DNA of 64,000 nucleotides, from contig CAIXBB010000016.1 in the NCBI GenBank assembly GCA_903917565.1, positions 36,666 through 100,665 on the forward strand, in the 5' to 3' direction. A program made the translations under genes and the position numbers. This DNA is from an uncultured cyanobacterium. Lineage in GTDB: Bacteria; Cyanobacteriota; Cyanobacteriia; PCC-6307; Cyanobiaceae. Below, piece after piece: positions 42,561 to 51,795 of this stretch (position 1 is the first letter of the stretch; every line of letters starts with the position of its first letter). The notes beneath the pieces were generated by a model, which saw only the letters and a list, made by a program, of their open reading frames with translations, made no database searches and was not told where the DNA came from.

Positions 42561-43367
42561 ATGGAGGAGAAACTCATCTTCGTGAGTGTGGGCGCCACGG
42601 CCACGGCGGAGCAGGAATCGTTCGTGCGCTTGATTGAGGATCGCCTGCGCAGTGAATCACTGACCCCGAAAACGGTCGGCCGCAACACCTTCAGCGCCGA
42701 TGCCCCGCTCAAGGCCATCACCGAGTTGATGGAGCGATGTTCCGGAATTGTTGTGATCGCCCTGGAGCGCAGTTACTTTCCAGCCGGCCTCGACAAGCGT
42801 GGTGGACCGCGCCAGGCGAACCTCACCGACACCCGACTGCCGACACCCTGGAATCACATCGAAGCGGCGATGGCCTACACGAAACACCTGCCGCTGCTCG
42901 TCATCGTGGAAGCTGGCCTGAAGGCCGAAGGCTTGCTGGAGTCTGGTTACGACTGGTATGTGCAGACCCTGCCCCTGGAGGCGATCGCGTTGAGCTCCAA
43001 TGAATTCAATGGGGTGCTGGCCGACTGGAAGGACAAGGTTCTGGCCATGGGGTCGCCTGCCAAGCCCAGGCTGCAGGGTCTGAACCCTGCCGAGATGTCC
43101 GTGCTTGATCTGGTCGGTGCCCTCAGGCCTGTCCAGCTGTGGAGTGTGGCGATCGCCCTGGCCGGTCTGCTGGCGGGGGCCTTCAGCCTCGGAGCCCGCC
43201 TGGTTCCCCCCTCCAAGGAACGGACGCCGCCAGGGCAGGGAGCCCTCCTGCCGGCATCAGGCTGGGGCGTTGTCGGTTCTCGGTTGAATGTCCGTACAGA
43301 AGGCTTCCTCCTGGTGAACCAGGCCGCATTGGCGTTTGATCCAGTGGGGATTCGTGCCCCGATGTAG
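42561..43367 (+). CDS. TIR/deoxyribosyltransferase-like protein with C-terminal membrane helix
   Basis: A 268-residue protein. The N-terminal ~160 residues have the alternating pattern of TIR or nucleoside 2-deoxyribosyltransferase folds: LIFVSVGATATAEQESFVRL, CSGIVVIALERSYF, then WNHIEAAMAYTKHLPLLVIV, where the Glu in NHIEAAM is placed like the catalytic Glu of NAD-cleaving TIR proteins. A hydrophobic helix follows at about 193-212 (LWSVAIALAGLLAGAFSLGA), then a short tail. TIR-plus-membrane layouts occur in antiphage effectors, but no cyclase or sensor gene is next to it. Exact family not recognised. Confidence 0.55.
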   Translation: MEEKLIFVSVGATATAEQESFVRLIEDRLRSESLTPKTVGRNTFSADAPLKAITELMERCSGIVVIALERSYFPAGLDKRGGPRQANLTDTRLPTPWNHIEAAMAYTKHLPLLVIVEAGLKAEGLLESGYDWYVQTLPLEAIALSSNEFNGVLADWKDKVLAMGSPAKPRLQGLNPAEMSVLDLVGALRPVQLWSVAIALAGLLAGAFSLGARLVPPSKERTPPGQGALLPASGWGVVGSRLNVRTEGFLLVNQAALAFDPVGIRAPM

Positions 43368-43633
43368 ATGCCGATGCTTTGCGTCATCAGAAACTTCAGC
43401 AACTCCTGGCACTCGCGATGGCCAGGGTGATGCTTTCTGGCTCAGGCGGGTCAGCCGCCTGGATTGATGCAGGCGCCGAGCCGGGTGCCAGCGCCTGGAG
43501 AACCTGATGACGTCATCGAAGATGCTGGCCAATGGACAGCCCTTGTTGAGACGAAGTCTGGCTGCTTCAGCGACATTGCTGTGCTGCTGACCAGGGGCTG
43601 GATTGAGACCCTTGTGGCCACAGGCCCATTGGA
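43368..43633. other. 266 bases without a convincing gene
   Basis: One frame after 43372 reads LRHQKLQQLLALAMARVML and could be a gene remnant, unassigned. GATGACGTCATC at 43506-43517 is a perfect 12-base palindrome of unknown meaning. The region separates the TIR-like gene from the convergent ileS. Confidence 0.4.
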
Positions 43634-46546
43634 TCAGGCCGTTCCCGGGCCCTGTCGCGCGAGCACGGCGACACAGCGACCGCACAGGGTGGGATGGCTG
43701 GGGTGCTGGCCGATGTCGCCCTCGTGGTGCCAGCAGCGCTCGCACTTGCTGCCCGCCGCCCGGGCGATCCGCACCCGGATCCCCTCCTCGTCGATCTCCG
43801 ACAGGGGGGCCTCCAGCGGGGCCCCCCCCAGGCCCAGTGCCGACACCAGCAGCCAGTCGGCCAGGTTGTCGACCTCGGGATGGGGGCTGGCGGCCAGCAG
43901 GGCCAGGGCCTCCCGCAGGGGTGACGACTCCGTCAGCACGATTTGCACCTGGGCCTCGAGGGAGGCCCCCAGTTCCCCGCGACCCCGGCAGCCCTCCAGC
44001 ACCCGGTTCACCTGGGCACGCAGCTCGAGGATCCGCTGCATCGGCGCCACCAGCTCCGGCGCGGCCCAGGCGGCGGGCACCGTGGGCCAGCCCCGCTCGA
44101 ACACCGAGGACTCGGCCACCGGATAGGGCAGGTTCTGCCAGATGTCCTCGGCCATGTGGCAGAGCACCGGCGCAATCAGCCCCGCCAGCCGCTCCACCAC
44201 CAGGTGCAGCACGGTCTGGCAGCTGCGACGCCTGAAGTCCCCCGCCGCACTCACGTACAGGCGATCCTTGGCGATGTCGAGATAGACGTTGGAGAGATCC
44301 ACCACGCAGAAGTTCTGCAGGGCCTGGAAGAAGCGGTAGAACTCGTAGCGCTCGAAATCGGCGCTCACCTCCTCGATCAGGCTGGCGGTGCGCTGCAGCA
44401 TCCAGCGATCGAGCAGGGGGAGATCCGCGATCGCCACGGCATGCTCCGACGGCACGAAATCGTGCAGGTTGCCCAGCAGATAGCGGGCCGTGTTGCGCAC
44501 CTTGCGGTACACGTCCGCCAGCTGCTTGACGATGCCCGGACCCAGGGGCACGTCGGCGGAGTAATCCACCGAGCTCACCCACAGCCGCAGCACGTCGGCG
44601 CCGTAGGCGGGCTCCTGCTTCTCGTTCTTGCCGCCCTCCACCAGGACGAGGGGATCCACCACGTTGCCGAGGGACTTGCTCATCTTGCGGCCCTTCTCAT
44701 CCAGGGTGAAGCCGTGGGTGAGCACCCGGCGGTAGGGGGCCTGGCCATTCACCGCCACCGAGGTGAGCAGGCTGCTCTGGAACCAGCCGCGGTGCTGGTC
44801 GGAGCCCTCCAGGTAGAGATCGGCGGGGTAGCCCAGCCCCCGTCCTTCGAGCACCGCCGCCCAGGAGGAGCCCGAGTCGAACCAGACATCCATGGTGTCG
44901 ATGCCCTTGCGCCACTGGTCGGCCTGGTCGGCCCAGGCGGGCGGCAGCAGGCCGGCCTCCTCCCTTTCCCACCACACATCGGCGCCGTGCTCGGCGATCA
45001 GGGCCTCGGCGTGGGCCAGGGTGTCGGCGTTGAGCAGAACCTCGCCCGTCTGGCGGTGATAGAAGACGGGGATCGGCACCCCCCAAGAGCGCTGGCGGGA
45101 GATGCACCAGTCGCCCCGATCCCGCACCATGGCCTCGATGCGGTTGCGGCCGCTGGCGGGCAGCCACTCCACCGCCGCGATGGCCTCCAGGGCCTGGGCG
45201 CGAAAGCCGTCGACGGAGGCGAACCACTGTTCGGTGGCCCGGAAGATGGTGGGTTTCTTCGTGCGCCAGTCATAGGGATAGCGGTGCTCGTAGCGCTGCT
45301 CGGCCAGCAGCAGGCCGGCGTCCCTCAGGGCGGTGATGATCGCAGGGTTGGCATCGGTGAGCACGTTGAGCCCGGCGAAGGGGCCGGCCTCCGCGGTGAG
45401 GGTGCCGGCCTCATCCACCGGGCAGAGCACCGGCAGGCCGTATCTGTTGCCGGTGTGGAAGTCGTCGACCCCGTGGCCCGGGGCCGTGTGCACCAGGCCG
45501 GTGCCGGTTTCGGTGGTGATGTAGTCGCCGCCGATCACCACGGGGCTGGTGCGATCCAGCAGCGGGTGGCGATACAGGATCCCCTCCAGCTGGGCCCCCT
45601 TGAGGGTGAGCAGGGGTTCGAGGGGGCGCTCCAGGCTCGTGCGCAGCCGCTCCACCAGCTGGGAGGCCACCATCAGGTAGCGGGGGGTGCCGCCGTTGGT
45701 CGTGCCGTCGCGGCAGATGGCGTAATCGAGCGCTCCATTGACCGACACCGCCAGGTTGGCCGGCAGGGTCCAGGGCGTGGTGGTCCAGATGGCCACGAAC
45801 AGCTGCTCCCGGTGGGCCGCATCGGTGGGGCCGTCGATGCCGGCGGCCGCCAGGATCCCCGCCAGGGTTTGGGGCAGCTCCACCACCGGGAAGGCCACAT
45901 AGACGCTGGGGGAGGTGTGGCCGTCGGGATACTCCAGTTCGGCCTCGGCCAGGGCGGTGCGGGAGCTGGGGCTCCAGTGCACCGGCTTGAGGCCCCGGTA
46001 GATGTGGCCGGCCAGCACCATCTGGCCGAAGACCCCGATCTGGGCCGCCTCGTAGGACTTCTGAAGCGTGAGGTACGGCTCGTCCCAGTCGGCCCAGATG
46101 CCCCAGCGCCGGAAGCCGCTCTTCTGGATCTCCACCTGTTCGAGGGCGTAGGCATGGGCCCGGCGCCGCAGGTCGATGGGGGTGAGCCCGCGCCGCTCCT
46201 CGCTGCCCAGGCCCTGCAGCACCTTCAGCTCGATCGGCAGGCCGTGACAATCCCACCCCGGCACCAACCGGGCCCGGCGACCCTGCAGCAGGGCGTGCTT
46301 GTTGATGATGTCCTTGAGGATCTTGTTGAGGGAGTGGCCCACGTGCAGGGCGCCGTTGGCGTAGGGCGGTCCGTCGTGGAGGGTGAAGGGAGCGCCTGGG
46401 TTGCCGCGGCTCAGCCGCCCGTAGAGATCGTGCGCCTTCCAGAAGGCCTGCAGTTCAGGCTCCCGCACCCTGGCATTCGCCCGCATGGCAAAGGGCGTCT
46501 GCAGCAGGTTGAGCGTGTCCTTGTAGGACGCCGGGCTTGCCGTCAC
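43634..46546 (-). CDS. ileS: isoleucine-tRNA ligase
   Basis: About 970 residues, full length. Class I synthetase motifs GALHVGHSLNK (HIGH) and KMSKSLGN (KMSKS) are present, with the long CP1 editing domain between them (TTTPWTLPANLA, TAPGHGVDDFHTG) and a C-terminal zinc finger (CERCWHHEGD...LCGRC). The start is taken as GTG at 46546, giving VTASPASYKDTLNLLQTPF as in other cyanobacteria; the frame is open further upstream into the Ycf66-like gene. Confidence 0.97.
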   Translation of the reverse strand: MTASPASYKDTLNLLQTPFAMRANARVREPELQAFWKAHDLYGRLSRGNPGAPFTLHDGPPYANGALHVGHSLNKILKDIINKHALLQGRRARLVPGWDCHGLPIELKVLQGLGSEERRGLTPIDLRRRAHAYALEQVEIQKSGFRRWGIWADWDEPYLTLQKSYEAAQIGVFGQMVLAGHIYRGLKPVHWSPSSRTALAEAELEYPDGHTSPSVYVAFPVVELPQTLAGILAAAGIDGPTDAAHREQLFVAIWTTTPWTLPANLAVSVNGALDYAICRDGTTNGGTPRYLMVASQLVERLRTSLERPLEPLLTLKGAQLEGILYRHPLLDRTSPVVIGGDYITTETGTGLVHTAPGHGVDDFHTGNRYGLPVLCPVDEAGTLTAEAGPFAGLNVLTDANPAIITALRDAGLLLAEQRYEHRYPYDWRTKKPTIFRATEQWFASVDGFRAQALEAIAAVEWLPASGRNRIEAMVRDRGDWCISRQRSWGVPIPVFYHRQTGEVLLNADTLAHAEALIAEHGADVWWEREEAGLLPPAWADQADQWRKGIDTMDVWFDSGSSWAAVLEGRGLGYPADLYLEGSDQHRGWFQSSLLTSVAVNGQAPYRRVLTHGFTLDEKGRKMSKSLGNVVDPLVLVEGGKNEKQEPAYGADVLRLWVSSVDYSADVPLGPGIVKQLADVYRKVRNTARYLLGNLHDFVPSEHAVAIADLPLLDRWMLQRTASLIEEVSADFERYEFYRFFQALQNFCVVDLSNVYLDIAKDRLYVSAAGDFRRRSCQTVLHLVVERLAGLIAPVLCHMAEDIWQNLPYPVAESSVFERGWPTVPAAWAAPELVAPMQRILELRAQVNRVLEGCRGRGELGASLEAQVQIVLTESSPLREALALLAASPHPEVDNLADWLLVSALGLGGAPLEAPLSEIDEEGIRVRIARAAGSKCERCWHHEGDIGQHPSHPTLCGRCVAVLARQGPGTA

Positions 46547-46571
46547 GTCGCCGGGGCGCGAGAAGGATGGA

Positions 46572-47156
46572 TTATCCCGCCTCGCCGAGACCCTCCCCCT
46601 GCTGCGGCGTCGCCGGCTCGGGCGGGGCTTCGGGGATGGCCTGCTCCAGCAGGGCGTCGATCTCCTTGAAGCCGCTGACCACGGGGGGATCGTCGCCCGG
46701 CTCCACCGCCGCCTCTGCCTCGGGCCGCACCCAGCGCTTGGTGCTGGCGGGGCGGGGCGCACGCCGTTCCGCCACCCACGACCCCAGTCCACTGACCACG
46801 CCGCTGGCCAGCTGCAGCAGGCGGGTGAGGGAGGCCCCGAGCTGGCTCAGGCTGGTCTGCCAGCGCTCCCACGACCACAGCCGCTGGCGTTCCTCCTCGC
46901 TCAGCAGCCGCCAGCGGCCCTGACCCACCTCCACACCGAGCCGGCCGATCACCAGGCCGCCGCAGAGCACCGCCAGCATCGGCGCGCCCGTGAGTCGCTC
47001 GGCGCTTGTGACAAGCACCAGGCCCAGCAGCAGCACCACGGCCCCCCAGACCGAATCCCTGGCCCGACTCAGCTCGGTGGCCAGCAGGGGCAGCAGCAGC
47101 AGCAGCAGCCCCAACAGCAGGGCCAGAAAGCCTCCGAGGGTGGCAAGCATGGCCAT
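46572..47156 (-). CDS. Ycf66-like membrane protein
   Basis: About 194 residues. Three N-terminal hydrophobic helices (FLALLLGLLLLLLPLLATEL, WGAVVLLLGLVLVTSAERL, MLAVLCGGLVIGR) followed by a charged tail. This topology and the spacing RxSVW-GAVVLLxGLxL-R fit the Ycf66 family found in cyanobacteria and some plastids; function unknown. Several Met codons near the start are possible (47150, 47156 and upstream). It lies 25 bases upstream of ileS on the same strand. Confidence 0.7.
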   Translation of the reverse strand: MAMLATLGGFLALLLGLLLLLLPLLATELSRARDSVWGAVVLLLGLVLVTSAERLTGAPMLAVLCGGLVIGRLGVEVGQGRWRLLSEEERQRLWSWERWQTSLSQLGASLTRLLQLASGVVSGLGSWVAERRAPRPASTKRWVRPEAEAAVEPGDDPPVVSGFKEIDALLEQAIPEAPPEPATPQQGEGLGEAG

Positions 47157-47241
47157 GAAGACGTCTGGGCCCATTCTGGGCGCTGACGCCGGGGCCGATT
47201 CTTTCAGGTGGCTCCCGCGAGTCTGTCTAGAGTTCCGCTGC

Positions 47242-47323
<82 letters not shown>

Positions 47324-47400
47324 TCCAATGGTGATCCAGGCCAGGCCCGAGGTGTCGATTGGACGGCGCACCTACGCTGCCCACCATCAGGAACCGAAGC

Positions 47401-48951
47401 ATGAAGAGCCCTCTCCGCAAGCTCACGGCGCTGCTCCTTGGGGCGGGGTCGCTGCTGGCGGGGGCTCCCGCCCAGGCGCTGGAGCAGATCCAGCTGATCC
47501 TTCCCCTGATCGATACCCCGTTCACGATCCAGCTCAGGGAGCTCAGGGATCAGCGCAAACTGCTCTCCGGCGACAGCGATCTCGCCGAGCTGGACCGGGC
47601 CACCAACGGGGCGATCGGCCGCAGGCTTGTGGAGGCCTTCCAGACCCCCCTCCCCCTGCCGGTGAAGGCCATTGCCGAGCAGTCGGTGGGCTCTCCCCTG
47701 GTCAACCAGGTACTGCTGCTGCTCTCGTCGGTGGTGCTGGTGGAGGGGGTTCGCCAGCCGATCGACAGCAAGGCGCTGGCCGCCACCCTGGCCACCAGCC
47801 AGGCCAAGGGCAGCCTGAACCTGCTGGAGGTGCTGGAGGCCATGCCCGGCAGGAGCGCTTCGGTGGATCTGCAGCGGGTGATCTTCGCCATCGATCGGAT
47901 CACCAACCAGCAACGCCTGGGCAACTCCCTGGTGACGTCCCTGCCCGCTGCCGGGATCAACCAGGCCCTCAGCCGGACGGGTCCGCTGGCGGTGAAGCGC
48001 CAGGAGCTGGCGATCCCCGTCAAGCACCGCCCCAAGCCCCTGCAGGTGGTCACGATCCAGCCGGAAACGGGCGCCAACGGCCGCCTGGTGCTGATCTCCC
48101 ATGGGCTCTGGGACGACCCGGAAAGCTTCGAGGGCTGGGGCCGGCACCTGGCCAGCCATGGCTACACCGTGCTGCTGCCCCGGCACCCCGGCAGCGACAA
48201 ATCGCAGCAGCAGGCCATGCTCTCCGGCCAGATGCCACCCCCCAGCCCGGATGACCTGAAGCTGCGGCCCATGGACATGAGCGCGGTGATCGATGCGGCC
48301 GCGGCAGGCAGCCTTGGGCTTCCGGCGGGCCTGCGCACCGACAGCGTCGTGGCGATGGGTCAGTCCTATGGCGCCACCACGGTGCTGCAGCTGGCTGGGG
48401 CCCGACCCAGTGCGGCCCTGCTCAACCGCTTCTGCAAGGACGTCACCAACCCTGCCCGCAACGTCAGCTGGGTGCTGCAGTGCAGTTTCCTCACCTCCGC
48501 CGACCAGGCCGGCCTGGCCGACCCCCGGGTCAGGGCGGTGGTGGCGGTCAGCCCGCCGATGTCGCTGCTGTTCGACCAGGGCTCGGCCCGGGCCATGGGC
48601 GCCCGGGTGCTGCTGGTGAGCGGCAGCCGTGACTGGGTGGTGCCCTCGGGGCCGGAGGCGCTGCAGCCCATGGCCCTGGAGGCCCGCAACGCGGGCGGCG
48701 GCCATCGGTTGGTGCTGGCCAAAGACGGCGACCACTTCAACCTGCGCTCCTCCTACGAGCAGGGGGGCGGGGCCCTGCGGGGGCTGCTGCTGGCCTGGAC
48801 CGCCGGCGCCTTTGCCGCCGGCGCCGCCGCGGCCCCCGGCCCGAGCGCCCCGTCGCTGCTGCCCCCCGATGGCTGGGGCGACACGGAGTTTCCCCTGGTG
48901 GACGTCACAGCCAACCTCCGCACCCTGCCGATCGGCCCCAATCAGCCGTGA
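47401..48951 (+). CDS. secreted alpha/beta hydrolase with N-terminal DUF1400-like domain
   Basis: A 516-residue protein with signal peptide (LTALLLGAGSLLAGAPAQA), an all-helical N-terminal domain (ILPLIDTPFTIQLRELRD...) similar to DUF1400, then an alpha/beta hydrolase domain: oxyanion segment LVLISHGLWDDPESFEGW, nucleophile elbow MGQSYGAT (GxSxG) and the His in AKDGDHFNLR. The fold resembles PAF-acetylhydrolase/chlorophyllase-like enzymes common in cyanobacteria. Substrate unknown; likely periplasmic or thylakoid lumen. Confidence 0.85.
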   Translation: MKSPLRKLTALLLGAGSLLAGAPAQALEQIQLILPLIDTPFTIQLRELRDQRKLLSGDSDLAELDRATNGAIGRRLVEAFQTPLPLPVKAIAEQSVGSPLVNQVLLLLSSVVLVEGVRQPIDSKALAATLATSQAKGSLNLLEVLEAMPGRSASVDLQRVIFAIDRITNQQRLGNSLVTSLPAAGINQALSRTGPLAVKRQELAIPVKHRPKPLQVVTIQPETGANGRLVLISHGLWDDPESFEGWGRHLASHGYTVLLPRHPGSDKSQQQAMLSGQMPPPSPDDLKLRPMDMSAVIDAAAAGSLGLPAGLRTDSVVAMGQSYGATTVLQLAGARPSAALLNRFCKDVTNPARNVSWVLQCSFLTSADQAGLADPRVRAVVAVSPPMSLLFDQGSARAMGARVLLVSGSRDWVVPSGPEALQPMALEARNAGGGHRLVLAKDGDHFNLRSSYEQGGGALRGLLLAWTAGAFAAGAAAAPGPSAPSLLPPDGWGDTEFPLVDVTANLRTLPIGPNQP

Positions 48952-49036
48952 CGGATCCTTGCCGGCCCCAGTCGCGACGAAGGGGCGTCTTCCGTAATCT
49001 GGGTCCTCCATCGGTGATCCGGACCTGGCCCAGGCC

Positions 49037-50056
49037 ATGACAGACACGCTGGCACCCGCGTCCGCCGCCGTGGCCACGACCACGCCCGTACCCCGGCGCA
49101 GCGTTCCCAGGGAGTACCTGGATCCTCCCGCCGCCTGGAACCCCACCGTCGGCCTGTTCCTGGCGGGTTATGGGCTGGCGGGGCTGACGATCTGGGGCTG
49201 GTTCGTGGGGGGCTGGCCCCTGGCGCCCCTGCTGGCCCTGGGCTTCCTGGCCCTGCACCTGGAGGGCACCGTGATCCACGACGCCTGCCACAACGCCGCC
49301 CATCCCCACCGCTTCTGGAACGCGGTGATGGGCCATGGCGCCGCCCTGCTGCTGGGCTTCAGTTTCCCGGTGTTCACGCGGGTGCACCTGCAGCACCACG
49401 CCCACGTCAACGATCCGAAGCTCGACCCCGACCACATCGTCAGCACCTTCGGCCCCCTGTGGTTGATCGCGCCGAGGTTTTTTTATCACGAAGTCTTCTT
49501 CTTCCGGCATCGCCTCTGGCGCCGCAACGAGCTGTTCGAGTGGGTGCTGGCCCGCACCATCTTTGTGCTGATCGTGGTGGCGGCGGCCCGCCACAACTTT
49601 CTACCCTTCGTGTTCAACTGCTGGTTCGCCCCGGCCCTGATGGTGGGGGTCACCCTCGGCCTGTTCTTCGATTATTTGCCCCACCGGCCCTTTCAGTCCC
49701 GTAACCGCTGGCACAACGCCCGCGTCTATCCCAGCAGGCTGATGAACTGGCTGATCATGGGCCAGAACTATCACCTGGTTCATCACCTCTGGCCGTCGAT
49801 CCCCTGGTTCGAATACCAGCCGGCGTATCACGCCACCAAGACGATTCTCGATGCCAAGGGTTCACCCCAGAGGCTCGGATTGTTCGAGAGCCGCACCGAC
49901 AGCCTCAACTTCCTCTACGACATCTTTCTCGGCGTGCGCTCCCATAAGAAGCGCCGCAGCAGGCTCCGCCCTCTGGCCAAGCTGATGCCCACCCGTCATG
50001 CCCGCCGGAGGGTGCTGGAGCTGTTGCACCGGACCTCCGTGTCGCCGGTGCGCTGA
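49037..50056 (+). CDS. crtR: beta-carotene hydroxylase CrtR
   Basis: A 339-residue membrane-bound di-iron enzyme of the fatty-acid desaturase group. The histidine boxes are HDACHNAAH, HLQHHAHVNDP and HLVHHLWP with DYLPHRPF. These and EYLDPPAAWNPTVGLF near the start identify CrtR, which hydroxylates beta-carotene rings to give zeaxanthin. Normal length with four helices. Convergent with gatC, with stops only a few bases apart. Confidence 0.93.
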   Translation: MTDTLAPASAAVATTTPVPRRSVPREYLDPPAAWNPTVGLFLAGYGLAGLTIWGWFVGGWPLAPLLALGFLALHLEGTVIHDACHNAAHPHRFWNAVMGHGAALLLGFSFPVFTRVHLQHHAHVNDPKLDPDHIVSTFGPLWLIAPRFFYHEVFFFRHRLWRRNELFEWVLARTIFVLIVVAAARHNFLPFVFNCWFAPALMVGVTLGLFFDYLPHRPFQSRNRWHNARVYPSRLMNWLIMGQNYHLVHHLWPSIPWFEYQPAYHATKTILDAKGSPQRLGLFESRTDSLNFLYDIFLGVRSHKKRRSRLRPLAKLMPTRHARRRVLELLHRTSVSPVR

Positions 50057-50060
50057 AGCT

Positions 50061-50354
50061 TCAGTCGCCCAGGATCCTGGGCACCCGGAAGAAATCCCCC
50101 TCCCGCTGGGGGGCCAGCGAGAGCAGCTCCTCGCGCACCGGCGTCGGTTCCACTGAATCGGGCCGGGTCACGTTCACCACTTCCACGGCCCTGGTCGTGG
50201 GGGGCACACCTTCGGTGTCCACCTGCTCGAGATGGGCGACGTAGTCGAGGATCCGCTCGAGTTGGCCGGTGTAGGTGGCGATGCGCTCCTCGGGCAGGGC
50301 CAGGCGGGCGAGCTGGGCCACCTTGCGCACATCCTCTTCGGTGATCCGCCCCAT
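50061..50354 (-). CDS. gatC: aspartyl/glutamyl-tRNA amidotransferase subunit C
   Basis: A 97-residue protein with the GatC pattern [40 protein letters not shown] and [20 protein letters not shown], ending [10 protein letters not shown]. It is the small subunit that stabilises GatAB, which makes Gln-tRNA(Gln) from Glu-tRNA(Gln). It follows the creatininase-family gene by 27 bases on the same strand. Confidence 0.95.
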   Translation of the reverse strand: MGRITEEDVRKVAQLARLALPEERIATYTGQLERILDYVAHLEQVDTEGVPPTTRAVEVVNVTRPDSVEPTPVREELLSLAPQREGDFFRVPRILGD

Positions 50355-50381
50355 CGTCGCTCCACGCTTCGAACCCTGAAC

Positions 50382-51212
50382 TTAACCGGCCTCCCCTTCC
50401 GGCCCCAGGAAGGCGGCAAGATCCTCGCTCAGGGCCGCCGCCGCCAGTTCCAGGAAACGGGCGCCATGCTCGGCGCTGGCCAGGAAGGGGTCGGAGCCCA
50501 TGCGGCCATCGGGATGGCGGCGGCGGAAGTCCTCGGGGCCGTGGATCGGCCCGGCGGGTGCCGCCTCGGGCAGGGGTCGCTGCTTGGCGCTTAGGCTGGG
50601 CTCCAGGTGCAGGGTGAGGGCGATCTCGCTGGGGGTGGCATGGTGCCCCTCCCGGTCGCCGTAGCGATCACGGGCCTCCCGCATCACCGGGCCGGCGGTG
50701 AACCAGTTGGCCAGTCGGCACCGAAGCCGCTCGGCGCCCGGCAGCCCCCGGGCCGCGGCGGTGCCGTAGGCCTGGGCGAAGGCGGCCCGGGCCGTGGCGA
50801 TGTTGCCGCCGTGGCCGTTGATCACATAGATGCGCTCGAAGCCGTGGCGCGCCAGGGAGAGCACCACGTCGTGGAGAACGGCCAGCAGGGTGGAGGGCTG
50901 CAGGCTGATCGTGCCGGCGAAGCCCAGATGGTGCTCGGCCATGCCGAAGGCCTGGGCTGGCGTCACCAGTACGCCCGTGCGTCGTCCCACCTCCAGGGCC
51001 ACGGCTTCGGCGGTGAGGGCGTCGGTGCCGATGGCGCCCGTGGGCCCGTGCTGCTCGGTGGATCCCAGTGGCACGATCACCCCCCGGCAGTGGGCCAGGT
51101 AGGCCTCCACCTCGGGCCAGCTGCGCAGTTGCAGCCGGATCTCCTCGTTGCCCGCGACGGGGCCCGGAATGGTGCTGGGGCCAGGGGCGGTGCTGGGGAT
51201 CGATCGGGTCAT
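50382..51212 (-). CDS. creatininase-family amidohydrolase
   Basis: About 276 residues. Metal-binding motifs VIVPLGSTEQHGPTGAIGTDALTAE and IYVINGHGGN, then GDREGHHATPSEIALTLHLEP, fit the creatininase family (zinc or manganese amidases). Members act on creatinine, formamides or riboflavin-like intermediates; cyanobacterial members are uncharacterised. Start ATG at 51212, with another at 51221. Divergent from the DUF6679-like gene. Confidence 0.9.
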   Translation of the reverse strand: MTRSIPSTAPGPSTIPGPVAGNEEIRLQLRSWPEVEAYLAHCRGVIVPLGSTEQHGPTGAIGTDALTAEAVALEVGRRTGVLVTPAQAFGMAEHHLGFAGTISLQPSTLLAVLHDVVLSLARHGFERIYVINGHGGNIATARAAFAQAYGTAAARGLPGAERLRCRLANWFTAGPVMREARDRYGDREGHHATPSEIALTLHLEPSLSAKQRPLPEAAPAGPIHGPEDFRRRHPDGRMGSDPFLASAEHGARFLELAAAALSEDLAAFLGPEGEAG

Positions 51213-51270
51213 GGTGAACATGGCGGCCTGCGCCGTGCTGCCTAGGATCGACCCTATCCGCGGCGTCACG

Positions 51271-51567
51271 ATGCTGCATCGCAAGCTCGACCGATTTCGC
51301 CTGGAGCAGCGGCCGGTCTGGGTCTATCTGCTGGACCAGCAGCGCTGGATCGAGCGGGCCCTGGTGGCGGAGATCGAAGGCGATCTTGTCACCCTCCGCT
51401 ACGACGACGAGGACGGCGACGAGCGCCACAGCTGGGAGGAGAGCGTGCGCCTCACCTCGATCGGGGCCGTGAGCACCCGGCTGGCCTCGGTGAGCCGCTC
51501 CGCCGATGCCGACGACCTGCCCACCACCGGCGATTGCCCGGAGGCCGAGCGGCTCAGTCGCCCCTGA
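51271..51567 (+). CDS. conserved cyanobacterial protein (DUF6679-like)
   Basis: A 98-residue soluble protein. The sequence MLHRKLDRF...VWVYLLDQQRWIERALV and IEGDLVTLRYDDE...SWEESVRLTSIGAVSTRLASV matches a family found in most cyanobacteria, catalogued, as I recall, as DUF6679. Function unknown. The ATG at 51271 is chosen because homologs start MLHRK. Confidence 0.7.
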   Translation: MLHRKLDRFRLEQRPVWVYLLDQQRWIERALVAEIEGDLVTLRYDDEDGDERHSWEESVRLTSIGAVSTRLASVSRSADADDLPTTGDCPEAERLSRP

Positions 51568-51610
51568 TCAGGCGGCGCCAGTCTGGGGGCGCAGACTCAG
51601 TGGGCCCAGG

Positions 51611-51748
51611 TCAGTGGGCGGTGCCGTTGCCGTCGTAATCGTCGGTGTCGTAGTAGCCGCCCCTGGTGCCGAAGTAGAGGGTCGTCAGCACGAACAGGCC
51701 GCTGACGGCCAGAAGGACGGTGCCGAGGTTGAAGCTGGCGGTTGGCAT
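51611..51748 (-). CDS. 45-residue single-helix membrane protein
   Basis: It begins MPTASFNLGTVLLAVSGLFVL, one transmembrane helix, followed by a Gly/Tyr/Asp-rich tail (TRGGYYDTDDYDGNGTAH). The size and form are those of small subunits of photosynthetic or NDH complexes, but I cannot assign it. GATCC-free spacing and a clean stop support it as real; similar tails occur in other picocyanobacteria (recollection). Confidence 0.6.
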   Translation of the reverse strand: MPTASFNLGTVLLAVSGLFVLTTLYFGTRGGYYDTDDYDGNGTAH

Positions 51749-51795
51749 GGAGGATCCGTTGATCGGCGGGTCCCTGCGGTTCAGGGCTCCTGCCA

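Noticed and set aside
38198..42637. A 1479-codon open frame on the + strand.
   Set aside because: It is antisense to pgaC, pgaB and the ABC transporter and is full of His, Gln, Gly and Arg, as expected for a shadow frame in GC-rich coding DNA.
43506..43517. GATGACGTCATC palindrome as a specific operator.
   Set aside because: It is isolated, lies between convergent genes, and has no second copy in view.
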